In this document: positions 41,251-49,831 of the stretch, piece by piece | Layout of the letters: the number at the start of each line of letters is the position of its first letter | Numbering within the stretch: position 1 is the stretch's first letter | Source: Marisediminicola sp040546025 | GTDB taxonomy: Bacteria > Actinomycetota > Actinomycetes > Actinomycetales > Microbacteriaceae | Length of the DNA stretch: 64,000 nucleotides | Direction: 5' to 3' | Assembly (NCBI RefSeq): GCF_040546025.1 | Contig: NZ_JBEPNA010000014.1 | Span: 1 to 64,000, forward strand | Notes under the pieces: generated by a model | Told to the model about the DNA's origin: nothing | What the model saw: only the letters and a program-made list of their open reading frames with translations | The model's database searches: none | Program-made: the position numbers and the translations under genes

Positions 41251-41856
41251 TCAGGGGCTCGTCACCGCCAGGGCGCGAGCGAACTGCGCGAGCACCACGT
41301 TGACCGCCGGCACGAGCTGGTCGGCTGACGCACGGTAGACATCGTCGCCGCGACGATAAGGATCGACGACGTCATCGTCCGTCGGGAACTCCGGTGGCTC
41401 GACCATGCCGCGGCGTGAGGCCGCGACCTCGACGAGTTCGGCGAGGCGTCCGGACCTGTCCGACAGATCGAGTGCGGCCGCGTCGGCGAGGTCGTCATCG
41501 GTGATTCCCTCCGCCAGACGCGCGAACTCGCGCAGCGTGAATGTGCGCCGTGAGGCGCGAGGGAGAAGCTCGACGGCTCCGCGCCGGTGCTCACGGGCGA
41601 GGCCGAGGATGAGATCGAAGTCGCGCACGTGATCGGCGGTGAGATCACGCGCGGTGTGGGCCTCCGGATTCGCGCCGCCGAATTCCCTCGACAGCGCCTG
41701 CGCCTGGTCGGGCATGCCGTCGCCGACCAGCGCGGACGTGCCCGCACTCGCAACCTTCACCTCAGGCCACTGTGCCGTGCCGGCGCGGAGGAGCTGCTCG
41801 GCGAGCGGAGAGCGGCAGATATTGCCGGTGCATACGGTGAGGATCGAAAATGTCAT
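41251..41856 (-). CDS. Low-molecular-weight protein-tyrosine phosphatase
   Basis: A 201-residue phosphatase of the Wzb/Etp type that removes phosphate from the adjacent autokinase. The P-loop C-X5-R-S is VCTGNICRS (Cys 9, Arg 15). The general-acid Asp lies in DVVDPYRRG (about 165-172). It is about 50 residues longer than most members because of an Arg/Leu-rich middle section (ASRRTFTLREFARLAEG). It follows the autokinase gene by 3 nt, the usual kinase-phosphatase pairing. Confidence 0.92.
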   Translation of the reverse strand: MTFSILTVCTGNICRSPLAEQLLRAGTAQWPEVKVASAGTSALVGDGMPDQAQALSREFGGANPEAHTARDLTADHVRDFDLILGLAREHRRGAVELLPRASRRTFTLREFARLAEGITDDDLADAAALDLSDRSGRLAELVEVAASRRGMVEPPEFPTDDDVVDPYRRGDDVYRASADQLVPAVNVVLAQFARALAVTSP

Positions 41857-41859
41857 GGG

Positions 41860-43284
41860 CTACTTGCCCCGGCGTCGTCGAACGTTCTTCGACAGCTCTT
41901 CGACGTCGGGCTCGAGCCGCGTGTCGCCGTAGGTGTAGGTGCCGTAACCATAGGCATCCGGACCCTTGGTCGGGAGCATCGTGATGACGACTCCGAGCAG
42001 ACGGCTGCCGACATGGTCGAGGGCGCGCACCGCGCCGGACATCTCGGCCCGCTTGGTGCGGCCGGACGCCGCGACGAGAATCGCGCCGCCGGCCAGCTTG
42101 CTCAGCAGCGCGGCATCCGTCACGAGCAGCAGCGGCGGCGCATCGATGATCACGTAGTCGAACTTGGAGGTGAGGGTCTCGAGCAGACGAGCCATGTTGC
42201 CCGATCCGAGCAGCTCGCTCGGGTTCGGGGGGATGCGTCCGCTGGGCAGCACGAAGAGCTGGCCCCGGCCCCACTTCTGCATGACATCGGTGAGCTCTGC
42301 CCGCCCGATGAGCACATCGGTGAGGCCCACAGCGCCCTCGATGCCCATGTATTCGGCGACGCGCGGCAGGCGGAGGTCTCCGTCGACAAGGGCCACCTTG
42401 GCGCCGGTCTCGGCGAGCGAGATCGCGATGTTCGCCGCTGTGGTGCTCTTGCCCTCGCCGGGCACCGAGCTGGTGATGACGAAGCTCGGCGGGCCGCCGT
42501 CGACGTTGACGAACTGCAGGTTGGTGCGCAGGGTGCGGAACGACTCGGCGCGCGGGCTTCGCGGGTCGACGTGAACGACGAGCGGACGACGTTTAGCGTC
42601 GGGGTCGAACGAGATGCCACCGAGCATGGGCTTGTCGGTCACCAGCTCGACGTCGTGGGACGAATGGATGCGCGTATCGAGCACGGTGCGCAGCACGGCG
42701 ACGCCGATTCCGACGGCGAGCCCGACGAGGAAGCCGAGGGCGATGTTGAGGGGCACGTTCGGGCTCGCGGGCTTTGTCGCAGCGACGGCGGGCTGCACGG
42801 TCTCGATCTTCACGAGGCTCACCGCTCCCTCGCCTTCCGGCTTCTCCAGCACATTGACCACGATGTCGGAGAAGTTCGTGCCGACGGAGTTGGCGATCGC
42901 GGCGGCGCGAGCCGGATCATCATCGGTCACGGTGATCTCGATGAGCACAGTGTTGAGCGGCGAGGAGGCCGTGACTCTGGATGCGAGCTGCTGCACGGTG
43001 ATGTCGAGTCCGAGTTCAGCGATAACGGGTTCGAGCACGCGCGCGCTGTTGACCACCGAGACGTAGGAGGTGACGGCCTGCCGGGCGAAGGTCGTGCCCT
43101 GGGCCGCCTCGCTCGTGGTCGAGTCGGTGCCGGAGCGCACACTTACGTACAGCTCCGTTGACGAGACGTACTTCGGGGTCGAGGCAATCGAGAAGCCCGA
43201 CGCCGCAGCGACACCGAGGAGGGTGCAGGCCACGATCAGAATCCAGTTTTTGTGCAGGATCCTCAGATAGTCGCGCAGTTCCAC
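41860..43284 (-). CDS. Polysaccharide biosynthesis tyrosine autokinase (Wzc/CpsCD fused)
   Basis: A 474-residue membrane kinase controlling chain length and export. The Wzz domain lies between two membrane helices (about 15-35 and 178-200). The bacterial tyrosine-kinase domain has Walker A PGEGKSTTAANIA, Walker A' VALVDGDLRLP and Walker B YVIIDAPP. A tyrosine-rich tail (DAYGYGTYTYGD) is the likely autophosphorylation site, as in Wzc. The GTG start at 43284 has AAGGA at 5-6 nt. It heads the seven-gene operon running to 35287. Confidence 0.94.
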   Translation of the reverse strand: MELRDYLRILHKNWILIVACTLLGVAAASGFSIASTPKYVSSTELYVSVRSGTDSTTSEAAQGTTFARQAVTSYVSVVNSARVLEPVIAELGLDITVQQLASRVTASSPLNTVLIEITVTDDDPARAAAIANSVGTNFSDIVVNVLEKPEGEGAVSLVKIETVQPAVAATKPASPNVPLNIALGFLVGLAVGIGVAVLRTVLDTRIHSSHDVELVTDKPMLGGISFDPDAKRRPLVVHVDPRSPRAESFRTLRTNLQFVNVDGGPPSFVITSSVPGEGKSTTAANIAISLAETGAKVALVDGDLRLPRVAEYMGIEGAVGLTDVLIGRAELTDVMQKWGRGQLFVLPSGRIPPNPSELLGSGNMARLLETLTSKFDYVIIDAPPLLLVTDAALLSKLAGGAILVAASGRTKRAEMSGAVRALDHVGSRLLGVVITMLPTKGPDAYGYGTYTYGDTRLEPDVEELSKNVRRRRGK

Positions 43285-43547
43285 GTGTGTGTCCTTCGTA
43301 TTTCATCGTGACCCGAGCGCGTCGTCGGCATCCCCCGACGGCGAATTACCCTTTGTGGCAGGGCTCGCGTCCAGCAGCCTTCCCGAGGCTGACCTGTTTG
43401 AGACTACCCGCTCGGTCAACCTCAGGCGGGCTGCAACTGCTGTTGCGCGAGTTATTGCGTGTGCCACGCTGCGGCTGCGGGCACCGGGTCCTCCACCCAC
43501 GCCCCCATAAACCGCTCCCTACGATACGCCGCTGGCAGTGGCCACCG
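43285..43547. other. Intergenic leader of the autokinase operon, no gene seen
   Basis: This stretch separates the toxin-antitoxin genes from the polysaccharide operon, and both neighbours are transcribed on the minus strand. It must hold the main promoter of the seven-gene operon, and on the minus strand a TTGACC lies near 43417. A matching -10 element was not convincing. No open frame of coding character is present. Confidence 0.4.
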
Positions 43548-43853
43548 TCAGGCGATGGAGTCGAAGTGGAGCTTGAGCCCGAGAGCCCTGGCGACCTTCA
43601 TGATGGTCGCGAAGCTTGGGTTGCCGTCGGCAGATAGTGCCTTGTAGAGCCCTTCGCGACTCATGCCGATCCGGCGGGCGAGCTCGCTCACGTTGCCGGA
43701 GCGCGCGATGGTGCCGAGCGCTTGGGCGATGACTGCGGGGTCGTCCCCGGTCTCGTCAAGGGCCGCCTCCAGGTAGGCAGCAGCCGTCTCGACATCGACG
43801 AGGTAATCGGCGCTGTCGTACGGGCTGAACGTCTCAGTCGTCTTGGTCATCAT
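43548..43853 (-). CDS. Type II antitoxin, HigA-like (XRE/helix-turn-helix)
   Basis: A 101-residue DNA-binding antitoxin. The C-terminal half carries a helix-turn-helix (ELARRIGMSREGLYKALSADG, by parts ELARRIGMSREG and LYKALSADGNPSF, about 55-78), then TIMKVARALGLKLHF, the typical ending of the addiction-module antidote family. The N-terminus (DYLVDVETAAAYLEAAL) would grip the toxin. ATG 43853 has GGAG at 7 nt; ATG 43850 is an alternative. The start overlaps the toxin's end by about 20 bp, giving the toxin-first order of higBA loci. Confidence 0.87.
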   Translation of the reverse strand: MMTKTTETFSPYDSADYLVDVETAAAYLEAALDETGDDPAVIAQALGTIARSGNVSELARRIGMSREGLYKALSADGNPSFATIMKVARALGLKLHFDSIA

Positions 43854-44145
43854 TCTTCCACTCCTCGGCGATCCGGTGCGCTTGCTCGATGTCGCGGTCC
43901 TGGCTGGACTTGTCGCCACCACACAGCAGCAGGATCAGGCGCTGCCCCTCTTCCAGGTAATAGACCCGGTAGCCCGGGCCATAGTCAATCCGCAGCTCCG
44001 AGATCCCGCTACCGACCGGCTTCACATCGCCGGGGTTGCCCGCGGCAAGGCGGTCGATCCTTACCAAGACTCGTGCCGCGGCCCGCCGATCCTTCAGTTT
44101 GCGCAACCAACGGTCGAAGGCCGCGCTTTTGACGATCTCGACCAT
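43834..44145 (-). CDS. Type II toxin, RelE/ParE superfamily (HigB-like)
   Basis: A 103-residue toxin of the addiction-module killer group. The pattern FDRWLRKLKDRRAAARVLVRIDRL, seen here as FDRWLRKLKD and ARVLVRIDRLAAG, then GISELRIDYGPGYRVYY and LLLCGGDKSSQDRDIEQA, is typical of this RelE/HigB-like subfamily. These act as ribosome-dependent mRNA interferases. It is the first gene of the pair, with a strong leaderless-type promoter and palindrome just upstream. Confidence 0.88.
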   Translation of the reverse strand: MVEIVKSAAFDRWLRKLKDRRAAARVLVRIDRLAAGNPGDVKPVGSGISELRIDYGPGYRVYYLEEGQRLILLLCGGDKSSQDRDIEQAHRIAEEWKNDDQDD

Positions 44146-44180
44146 GTGTTAACTGTAGTTCACAGTCCTGCCGGTGCCAA
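44146..44180 (-). promoter_or_regulatory. Promoter and operator-like palindrome of the toxin-antitoxin operon
   Basis: On the minus strand TTGGCA (44180-44175) and TACAGT (44157-44152) are 17 nt apart, and TACAGT ends exactly 6 nt before the toxin ATG at 44145, as in leaderless genes. A palindrome ACTGT-N5-ACAGT (44152-44166) overlaps the -10 element, a natural place for the antitoxin to bind and repress. Confidence 0.65.
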
Positions 44181-44300
44181 GTCCGCCGACGAATACGCCG
44201 ACTTCACGAAGGAATACGGCCCCCACCACGAAGGAATACCAACGACTTTCAATGCACAATCGGCATTTCCAACTCGTTATCCCTTAGCGGCACACTTCCG

Positions 44301-44332
44301 AAGAAAGGCGGCCACCCCGAGGGGTGACCGCC
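44301..44332 (-). terminator. Intrinsic terminator of the DEAD-box helicase gene
   Basis: On the minus strand GGCGGTCACCCC and GGGGTGGCCGCC (one A-C mismatch) form a stem, followed by TTTCTT (44306-44301). It begins 27 nt after the helicase stop at 44359. Confidence 0.75.
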
Positions 44333-44358
44333 ATTCTCCGCGGAGCTGGTTGCTCAGG

Positions 44359-46542
44359 CTACAGCGCGGCGAGCTCGTCGAGCAGCGCGTCGCCGGGGCG
44401 AGCGGCCACCGACGTGGCGCGGATCTCGGCGCGGCCGAGCAGCTCGTCCATGCGGCGCTTGCGCGACTTGGAGACGAGCGTGACCACGGTTCCGACCTTG
44501 CCCGCGCGGCCCGTACGGCCGGCACGGTGCAGGTACGACTTGTACTCGTCCGGGGCGTCGGCCTGGATCACCAGGGTGATGTCGTCCACGTGGATGCCGC
44601 GGGCCGCAACGTCCGTCGCGACGAGCACGTTGACGCGCCCGCTGGTGAGCAGCTGCAGGTTGCGGGTACGTCGCGACTGGTTGAGGTCACCGTGCAGCGA
44701 CGTGGCGGGAACGCCGGCGTCTTCGAGCTGGTCGGCGAGCTCCTCCGCGAACGCACGGGTGCGGGCGAAGATGAGGGTCTTGCCGGCGCCGGATGCCAGC
44801 TGCTCGATGATCGCGCGCTTGTCGCGCTGCTCGATGAGCAGAACCTTGTGGTCGATCGTCGAGGAGGCCTGGTCTTCACCGGCGACCTCGTGCACGGACG
44901 GGTCCTTGAGGAACTGCTTGACGAGCGTCGCGACACCCTTGTCGAGGGTTGCCGAGAAGAGCAGCTTCTGGCCGCCCTTCGCGGTCGAGGTCAGGATGCG
45001 CTGAACGGGCTCGAGGAAGCCGAGGTCGCACATGTGGTCGGCCTCGTCGAGAACGGTGACGATGACCTCGCTGAGGTCGAGGCGTCCCTGCTCGATGAGG
45101 TCTTCCACGCGGCCCGGGGTCGCGATGACGATGTCGACGCCGCGCTGCAGCGTGGAGACCTGCTTGAACTGCGGCACGCCACCGACGATGGTCGTGGTGA
45201 AGAGGCCGACCGAGCGGGCGATGGGCTCGACGGTGCGGTTGATCTGCATCGCGAGCTCACGGGTCGGGGCGAGGATCAGCGCGCGGGGCTTGCGGCCCGG
45301 CTTGCGTCCCTTGCCGCCGTTGTTCTCCATGAGGCGCTCGACGAGAGGAGCGCCGAAGGCGATCGTCTTGCCGGAGCCGGTCTTGCCGCGACCGAGCACG
45401 TCCTTGCCGGCGAGCACATCCGGAATCGTCGCGGCCTGGATCGGGAACGGCGCGGCCGCTCCCATCGTGGCCAGCTGGCGGGTGATGTTGTCGCCGAGGC
45501 CGAGATCGCCGAAGGTCTTGCCCTCGACGTCACCGGCGGTGATCACCTTGGCCTCGAGGCGCTCGAGAACGACGTCTTCCTGCGGGCCGCTCTTGGCGTC
45601 GCGGCTCGGGTAGAGGTCGGACGAGCGGCGCTGCGAGCCGTCCTGCGAGGGACGGTCGCTGTAGGAGGGGCGCTCGTTGCGCGACGAGCGGTCCGAGTAG
45701 GACGAACGCTCCGGGCGGTCGCCGTAGGACGGGCGCTCGGTGCGGGCCGGGCGGTCGTTGTAGCTGGGACGCTCGGTGCGGGCCGCGCGGTCCTGGTATG
45801 AGGGACGCTCGGGGCGGTCGCCGTACGACGGGCGCTCCGTGCGGGCCGGGCGGTCAGCGTACGACGAACGCTCGGGGCGGTCTCCATAGGAGGGGCGCTC
45901 GGTGCGCGCCGGGCGGTCGCGGTCGTTGAAGTTCGTGCGCGGGGCGCGGTCGTTCGTGGCCGGGCGGTCGCCGTAGGAGGGACGCTCGGTGCGCTGCGGG
46001 CGGTCACCGTACGACGGGCGCTCGGTGCGGGCCGGGCGGTCGTTGTAGCTGGGGCGCTCGGTGCGCTCGCCGTAGGACGGGCGCTCGGTCCGCTGCGGAC
46101 GGTCACCATACGACGGGCGCTCAGTCCGCTGCGGACGGTCACCATACGACGGGCGCTCAGTGCGCTGCGGGCGATCGCCGTACGAGGGACGCTCGGTCCG
46201 CTGCGGACGGTCACCATAGGAGGGACGCTCGGTGCTGCGCGGGGCGCGGTCGTTCGTGGTCGGGCGGTCGCCGCGCTGCGGGCGGTCGCCGTAGGAGCCG
46301 CTGCGGTTCGGGCGGTCGCCGTAGGCGGGCTTCTCGCGCGGGTTCCAGTCGGGACGACGGTCGTTCGACGCGGAACGGTCGCCGGTGCGCGCGGCGCGGT
46401 CGTTGTTGGTCCAGCGCTTCTTGGCGGGAGCGGCGTCGCCGTGGAATCCACGGTGGCCTTCGCTGCGGCTGCCGGGGGCAGACGAGGAGGCCGACTTGCG
46501 CGGCTCAAACTTGTTGGTGTTCGGCTTTTTGTAATCAGGCAT
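44359..46542 (-). CDS. DEAD-box RNA helicase with a long repetitive N-terminal region
   Basis: A 727-residue ATP-dependent RNA helicase. The catalytic core begins near residue 330: Q-motif region (FGDLGLGDNI), Walker A GRGKTGSGKT, LAPTRELAMQI, DEAD in VLDEADHMCDLGF, SAT and HRAGRTGRAG. The first 320 residues are disordered. They consist of about 14 variants of the 12-mer RTERPSYGDRPQ, rich in Arg, Tyr and Asp, a composition known to favour RNA condensates. Disordered tails are usually C-terminal, so an N-terminal one is unusual. The ATG at 46542 gives MPDYKKPNTNKFEP but lacks a clear ribosome site. Confidence 0.92.
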   Translation of the reverse strand: MPDYKKPNTNKFEPRKSASSSAPGSRSEGHRGFHGDAAPAKKRWTNNDRAARTGDRSASNDRRPDWNPREKPAYGDRPNRSGSYGDRPQRGDRPTTNDRAPRSTERPSYGDRPQRTERPSYGDRPQRTERPSYGDRPQRTERPSYGDRPQRTERPSYGERTERPSYNDRPARTERPSYGDRPQRTERPSYGDRPATNDRAPRTNFNDRDRPARTERPSYGDRPERSSYADRPARTERPSYGDRPERPSYQDRAARTERPSYNDRPARTERPSYGDRPERSSYSDRSSRNERPSYSDRPSQDGSQRRSSDLYPSRDAKSGPQEDVVLERLEAKVITAGDVEGKTFGDLGLGDNITRQLATMGAAAPFPIQAATIPDVLAGKDVLGRGKTGSGKTIAFGAPLVERLMENNGGKGRKPGRKPRALILAPTRELAMQINRTVEPIARSVGLFTTTIVGGVPQFKQVSTLQRGVDIVIATPGRVEDLIEQGRLDLSEVIVTVLDEADHMCDLGFLEPVQRILTSTAKGGQKLLFSATLDKGVATLVKQFLKDPSVHEVAGEDQASSTIDHKVLLIEQRDKRAIIEQLASGAGKTLIFARTRAFAEELADQLEDAGVPATSLHGDLNQSRRTRNLQLLTSGRVNVLVATDVAARGIHVDDITLVIQADAPDEYKSYLHRAGRTGRAGKVGTVVTLVSKSRKRRMDELLGRAEIRATSVAARPGDALLDELAAL

Positions 46543-46864
46543 TGAGAGGAGTTCTGGGTTGTTGTCATTGCATGGCAACGCAGAGCTCGGTTGAGCTCGC
46601 ACTACTAGAACCCGGGCAGTCAGGATCGAGCGGACAGAAATCCGCACAGAAAACCGATCGGGGCCGTTTCACATACATTGTGAAGTCTCACCCCACGCAG
46701 AGTTCGCGCACACGGAGTCCATATCCGATTGGTGAAGTACCGGCCCAACTGACTTACAAACCCATCCGCCAAATCGCGGTGTCAAGAGCCGACCTATATA
46801 CGTTACACGGCGCGGCCCGGTCACGCCAGCTTTGCATCCTGCGCCGGGTAGATTGAACCCCATC
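46543..46864. other. Divergent intergenic region with probable long helicase 5' leader
   Basis: No gene is seen. On the minus strand a consensus TTGACA (46785-46780) with a weak TTTGTA about 19 nt on would give the helicase mRNA a leader of roughly 200 nt. Long leaders are common on DEAD-box genes controlled by cold shock. GAGCTC-GGTT-GAGCTC (46583-46598) is a hairpin inside it. A TAGATT at 46849-46854 lies 10 nt before the esterase ATG. The AT content is clearly higher than in the flanking genes. Confidence 0.5.
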
Positions 46865-47869
46865 ATGAAGGTCGCGGCCGGCACGGGTGCCCGCGTGCTG
46901 GCGGCGTGCGTCAGCCTGGTCATCGTGCTGTCGGCATGCGCCCCCACCGGCGACGAGTCCGAGCAGGTCGAGCGCGAGCCGGTGCCGTTCCCGGTGGTGC
47001 AGACCTACCCGGACATCGACGTGATCGAGAATCTCGCCTATGGGGCGGGGGCGGATGCCGGAGGCGCCGAGATTCTCGTGGACGTCTGCCTTCCCGAGGT
47101 GGTGACCAAGCCGGCATCCGTCACGGTCGAGCCCGCGCCAGCCACAGACGATGCGATCACCGCGTCGACCGCCCGCGCCGCGGTGCTCTCGGTGCACGGC
47201 GGCAGCTGGCGGCAGGGCGACAAGGCGGACCTCTACTGGCGCAGTGCCTGCCAGTGGCTCGCCTCGGAGGGATTCGTCGCGTTCTCGGTCAACTACCGCC
47301 TCGCCCCGGCGAACCCCTACCCCGCGGCGATCGACGACGTGCGCCAGGTCGTCCGCTGGCTGCGCGACGACGCGCAGGTCGAGCGGTTCGACATCGATCC
47401 CGACCGCATCGGCGCGTTCGGCGGCTCGGCCGGCGGCAACCTCGTCTCGCTGCTCGGCCTCGAGGGCATGGGCGACCTCGCCGAAGGATCGAGGGTCGCG
47501 GCGGTCGTGAACCTCAGCGGGCCGATCGACCTCACGACCGACGGGTTTGCGCTCGGCGGGGTGGTGCCCGCGTTCCGCCAGGTGCAGCTCGACTATCTCG
47601 GTTGCGAGAGCTACACGGACTGCCCGCAGGCGCTGGCCGCGTCACCTCTCTATTCGGTGGACGAGAGCGATCCGCCGTTCTTCGTCGGGCACTCGCTGGA
47701 GGAGATGATCCCGGTGCAGCAGTCGGATGCCCTGGTCGAGCTGCTCCGCGGGGCCGGCGTCGACACGACCTACCTCACCGTGGAGGGAAACCTTCACTCG
47801 ATCGCGATGCTCGACGACCCGATCCGGCTGCAGATCGCGGACTGGCTGCGAGACAAGCTCGAGCCGTAG
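46865..47869 (+). CDS. Lipoprotein alpha/beta-hydrolase (esterase)
   Basis: A 334-residue secreted esterase of the BD-FAE/carboxylesterase group. A lipoprotein signal ends in the lipobox LSAC (Cys about 25, in SLVIVLSACAP), so the enzyme is tethered outside the membrane. Oxyanion-hole HGGSWRQG (about 113-120), the NYRLAPANPYPA segment and the nucleophile elbow GGSAGGN (Ser about 181) are clear. The His is in EGNLHSIAML. The substrate is not known. ATG 46865 fits the signal peptide; the ORF extends 33 bp upstream. Confidence 0.87.
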   Translation: MKVAAGTGARVLAACVSLVIVLSACAPTGDESEQVEREPVPFPVVQTYPDIDVIENLAYGAGADAGGAEILVDVCLPEVVTKPASVTVEPAPATDDAITASTARAAVLSVHGGSWRQGDKADLYWRSACQWLASEGFVAFSVNYRLAPANPYPAAIDDVRQVVRWLRDDAQVERFDIDPDRIGAFGGSAGGNLVSLLGLEGMGDLAEGSRVAAVVNLSGPIDLTTDGFALGGVVPAFRQVQLDYLGCESYTDCPQALAASPLYSVDESDPPFFVGHSLEEMIPVQQSDALVELLRGAGVDTTYLTVEGNLHSIAMLDDPIRLQIADWLRDKLEP

Positions 47870-47931
47870 CCAGCGGGGCGGGATCGCGCGCGTGGCTGCT
47901 GCGCGCCCGCCGCGGCTACCGCAGCGGGCGC

Positions 47932-48159
47932 TCAGACGCCTTCATCGTGCGCATGCGCCGGATCGCTGCCGCGCCCCGACCGCACGACCGCCGCGATGAC
48001 ACCCCCGAGCACGAGCATCCCACCGAGGGCGGCGATCGCGACCGCCGTGATCACCCCGCCGCTGAAGCCGCTCAGGTCGACGAAGGTGCCGACGAGGAAC
48101 AGGGTGGCAAAGCCGATGAGGATCGCGCCCCAGACGATGGTGGTGGTTCGGGTCTTCAT
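47932..48159 (-). CDS. Small two-helix membrane protein
   Basis: A 75-residue protein with two membrane helices (IVWGAILIGFATLFLVGTFV, about 8-27, and ITAVAIAALGGMLVLGGVIA, about 37-56) and a polar tail. Its ATG overlaps the PspC-like gene's stop by one base (TGATG), so it is translated with that protein and probably acts in the same envelope-stress system. Function unknown. Confidence 0.75.
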   Translation of the reverse strand: MKTRTTTIVWGAILIGFATLFLVGTFVDLSGFSGGVITAVAIAALGGMLVLGGVIAAVVRSGRGSDPAHAHDEGV

Positions 48160-49727
48160 CAGCGGTCTCCCTCGGTGGTGATGGTCAGGTTTCCGGCGCC
48201 CACGATGATGTCGAGGGTGAGCCGGCGGTCAGTGGTGCCGGCGGTCTCGCCGACGGGGCCGAACTCGAGCGCCAGGTCGTCGTAGCTTCCGCGGCCGAAG
48301 TCCCGGTCGGGCGTGCTGAGCTCGCCCCAGCCGACGATCGAGTCGACCGTGACGAACTCGTCGTCGGGCAGGATCACGGTGATGTCACCGAGCCCGCCGA
48401 CGATGTCGACACTCGACGTGCCGGTTACCGAGTCGGTCTGGCCGTCCCAGTATCCGGTCAGGTCGATCACCGCGTCGCCGACGCCGACCACGTAGTCCTG
48501 GGAGCGTCCATCGGCATAGCTCGGCGCGAACTCGGTGCCGTCGTCGGCGATCGCGGTGAACCGTGAGCCTCCCGAAACGACGTCGATGGAGCTGAACCCG
48601 TTGACGGCGCTGGCCCCGACGAGCGCGATCGCGACCACGATGGCGAGCCCGCTCGACCCGCCGCTGCGCTTGCCCCGGATGCCGTTGATCACGATGGCGG
48701 TGCCGAGCACGGCGAGCGCCGAGGCGAGGCCGGCGACCAGCCCGCGGCTCGTGAACGAGTAGTCGCCGACCAGGAGCGTGACGAGCGCGCCGACAACTAG
48801 GGCGAGGCCGATCGCGACGAGCGTGTAGAGCGGGTTCGACCGGGTGAGCCGGCGTTCATCACGGTAGGCGGCGGCGCGCTCCTCACGGATCCGTCGCTGC
48901 TCCTCGGTGTGCGCGGCGAAGGCCGCGCGGCGTGCCTCCTCCTCGGACTTCACGAACTCGTCCCTCTCCTGCTTGAACCGCGCCTGCTGCGCCGTCCAGG
49001 CTGCGAGCTCGGTCGCGTCGGTCGGCGGGGGGCCGGCCGGGGCGGCGGCCGTCAGCACGGTGGCGGCGTAGGCGGGTGCGTAATTCGGGGTGCCGCTCGG
49101 CGACGGGCCCGGGTCGGATGTGGCGGGCGAACTGGGCATCGAGTAGCTGGGCGTGCCGTAGCCCGGCGCCGCAGCATCCGCCCCTCGAGCGCCGCGGCTG
49201 GAGCGGCGCACGATCCAGACGACGAACCAGATGGCGGCCGCGATGATCGCGAGGGTCCAGACGGCGCGTCCGAAGCCGCCGAAGCCGCCGTCGCCGATGT
49301 AGGGCAGACCCCAGCTGACGCCGCCGAACCAGCCGGGGCCGGAGGGCAACAGGGAGAGCAGCACGAGCACGCCGGCACCGGCGACGGGCGCCTCGAAGTT
49401 GCCGCGGCCGAGCTCCTCGGCGTGGATCTTGCCGGTGTGGTCGGGCAGCAGCATCCACGCCGCGGCGTAGGCGAGCAGCAGCGGGGCGCCGAGAATGGCG
49501 AGCACGACCACGATGCCGCGCACGATGATCGGGTCGATGCCGATGCGGGTGGCGATGCCGGCGCAGACGCCGCCGATCCAGCCGGGCTGGCGCGGGAGGT
49601 CGAGCGAGCGCATCCAGGAGAAGAAGCGGTTGCCGCGGGGCGGGGCGTCGGAGGGGGCCGCGGGAGTCGACTCCGGAGGGCTTTCGGGCTGGGCGGAGGG
49701 GTTCTCCGAGTTGGTTTCAGTGGGCAT
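48159..49727 (-). CDS. PspC domain protein with C-terminal LiaF-like domain
   Basis: A 522-residue membrane protein. After a Pro/Ser/Glu-rich N-tail, the PspC domain (about 35-100) has QPGWIGGVCAGIATRIGIDP and YAAAWMLLPD. Further membrane helices, an Ala-rich cytoplasmic linker with a charged coiled coil (RRIREERAAAYRDERR) and three more helices follow. The C-terminal 140 residues (GVGDAVIDLTGYWDG ... IVGAGNLTITTEGDR) resemble the adhesin-like beta domain of LiaF/DUF2154 proteins, which regulate envelope-stress two-component systems. It is divergent from the kinase gene. ATG 49727 is used. Confidence 0.87.
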   Translation of the reverse strand: MPTETNSENPSAQPESPPESTPAAPSDAPPRGNRFFSWMRSLDLPRQPGWIGGVCAGIATRIGIDPIIVRGIVVVLAILGAPLLLAYAAAWMLLPDHTGKIHAEELGRGNFEAPVAGAGVLVLLSLLPSGPGWFGGVSWGLPYIGDGGFGGFGRAVWTLAIIAAAIWFVVWIVRRSSRGARGADAAAPGYGTPSYSMPSSPATSDPGPSPSGTPNYAPAYAATVLTAAAPAGPPPTDATELAAWTAQQARFKQERDEFVKSEEEARRAAFAAHTEEQRRIREERAAAYRDERRLTRSNPLYTLVAIGLALVVGALVTLLVGDYSFTSRGLVAGLASALAVLGTAIVINGIRGKRSGGSSGLAIVVAIALVGASAVNGFSSIDVVSGGSRFTAIADDGTEFAPSYADGRSQDYVVGVGDAVIDLTGYWDGQTDSVTGTSSVDIVGGLGDITVILPDDEFVTVDSIVGWGELSTPDRDFGRGSYDDLALEFGPVGETAGTTDRRLTLDIIVGAGNLTITTEGDR

Positions 49728-49831
49728 GGTCCGATGCTGGCAGCGCGGGCGCACCCCGCACCATCAGGGTTCACCCTGAACGCACCCTGATCGCTCGCCC
49801 CGAGAGGCCCGTGTCGTGGTTGGATTTGGCT

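Noticed and set aside
43843..45801. 652-residue plus-strand frame
   Set aside because: It is the antisense of the toxin gene and DEAD-box helicase; no recognisable domain.
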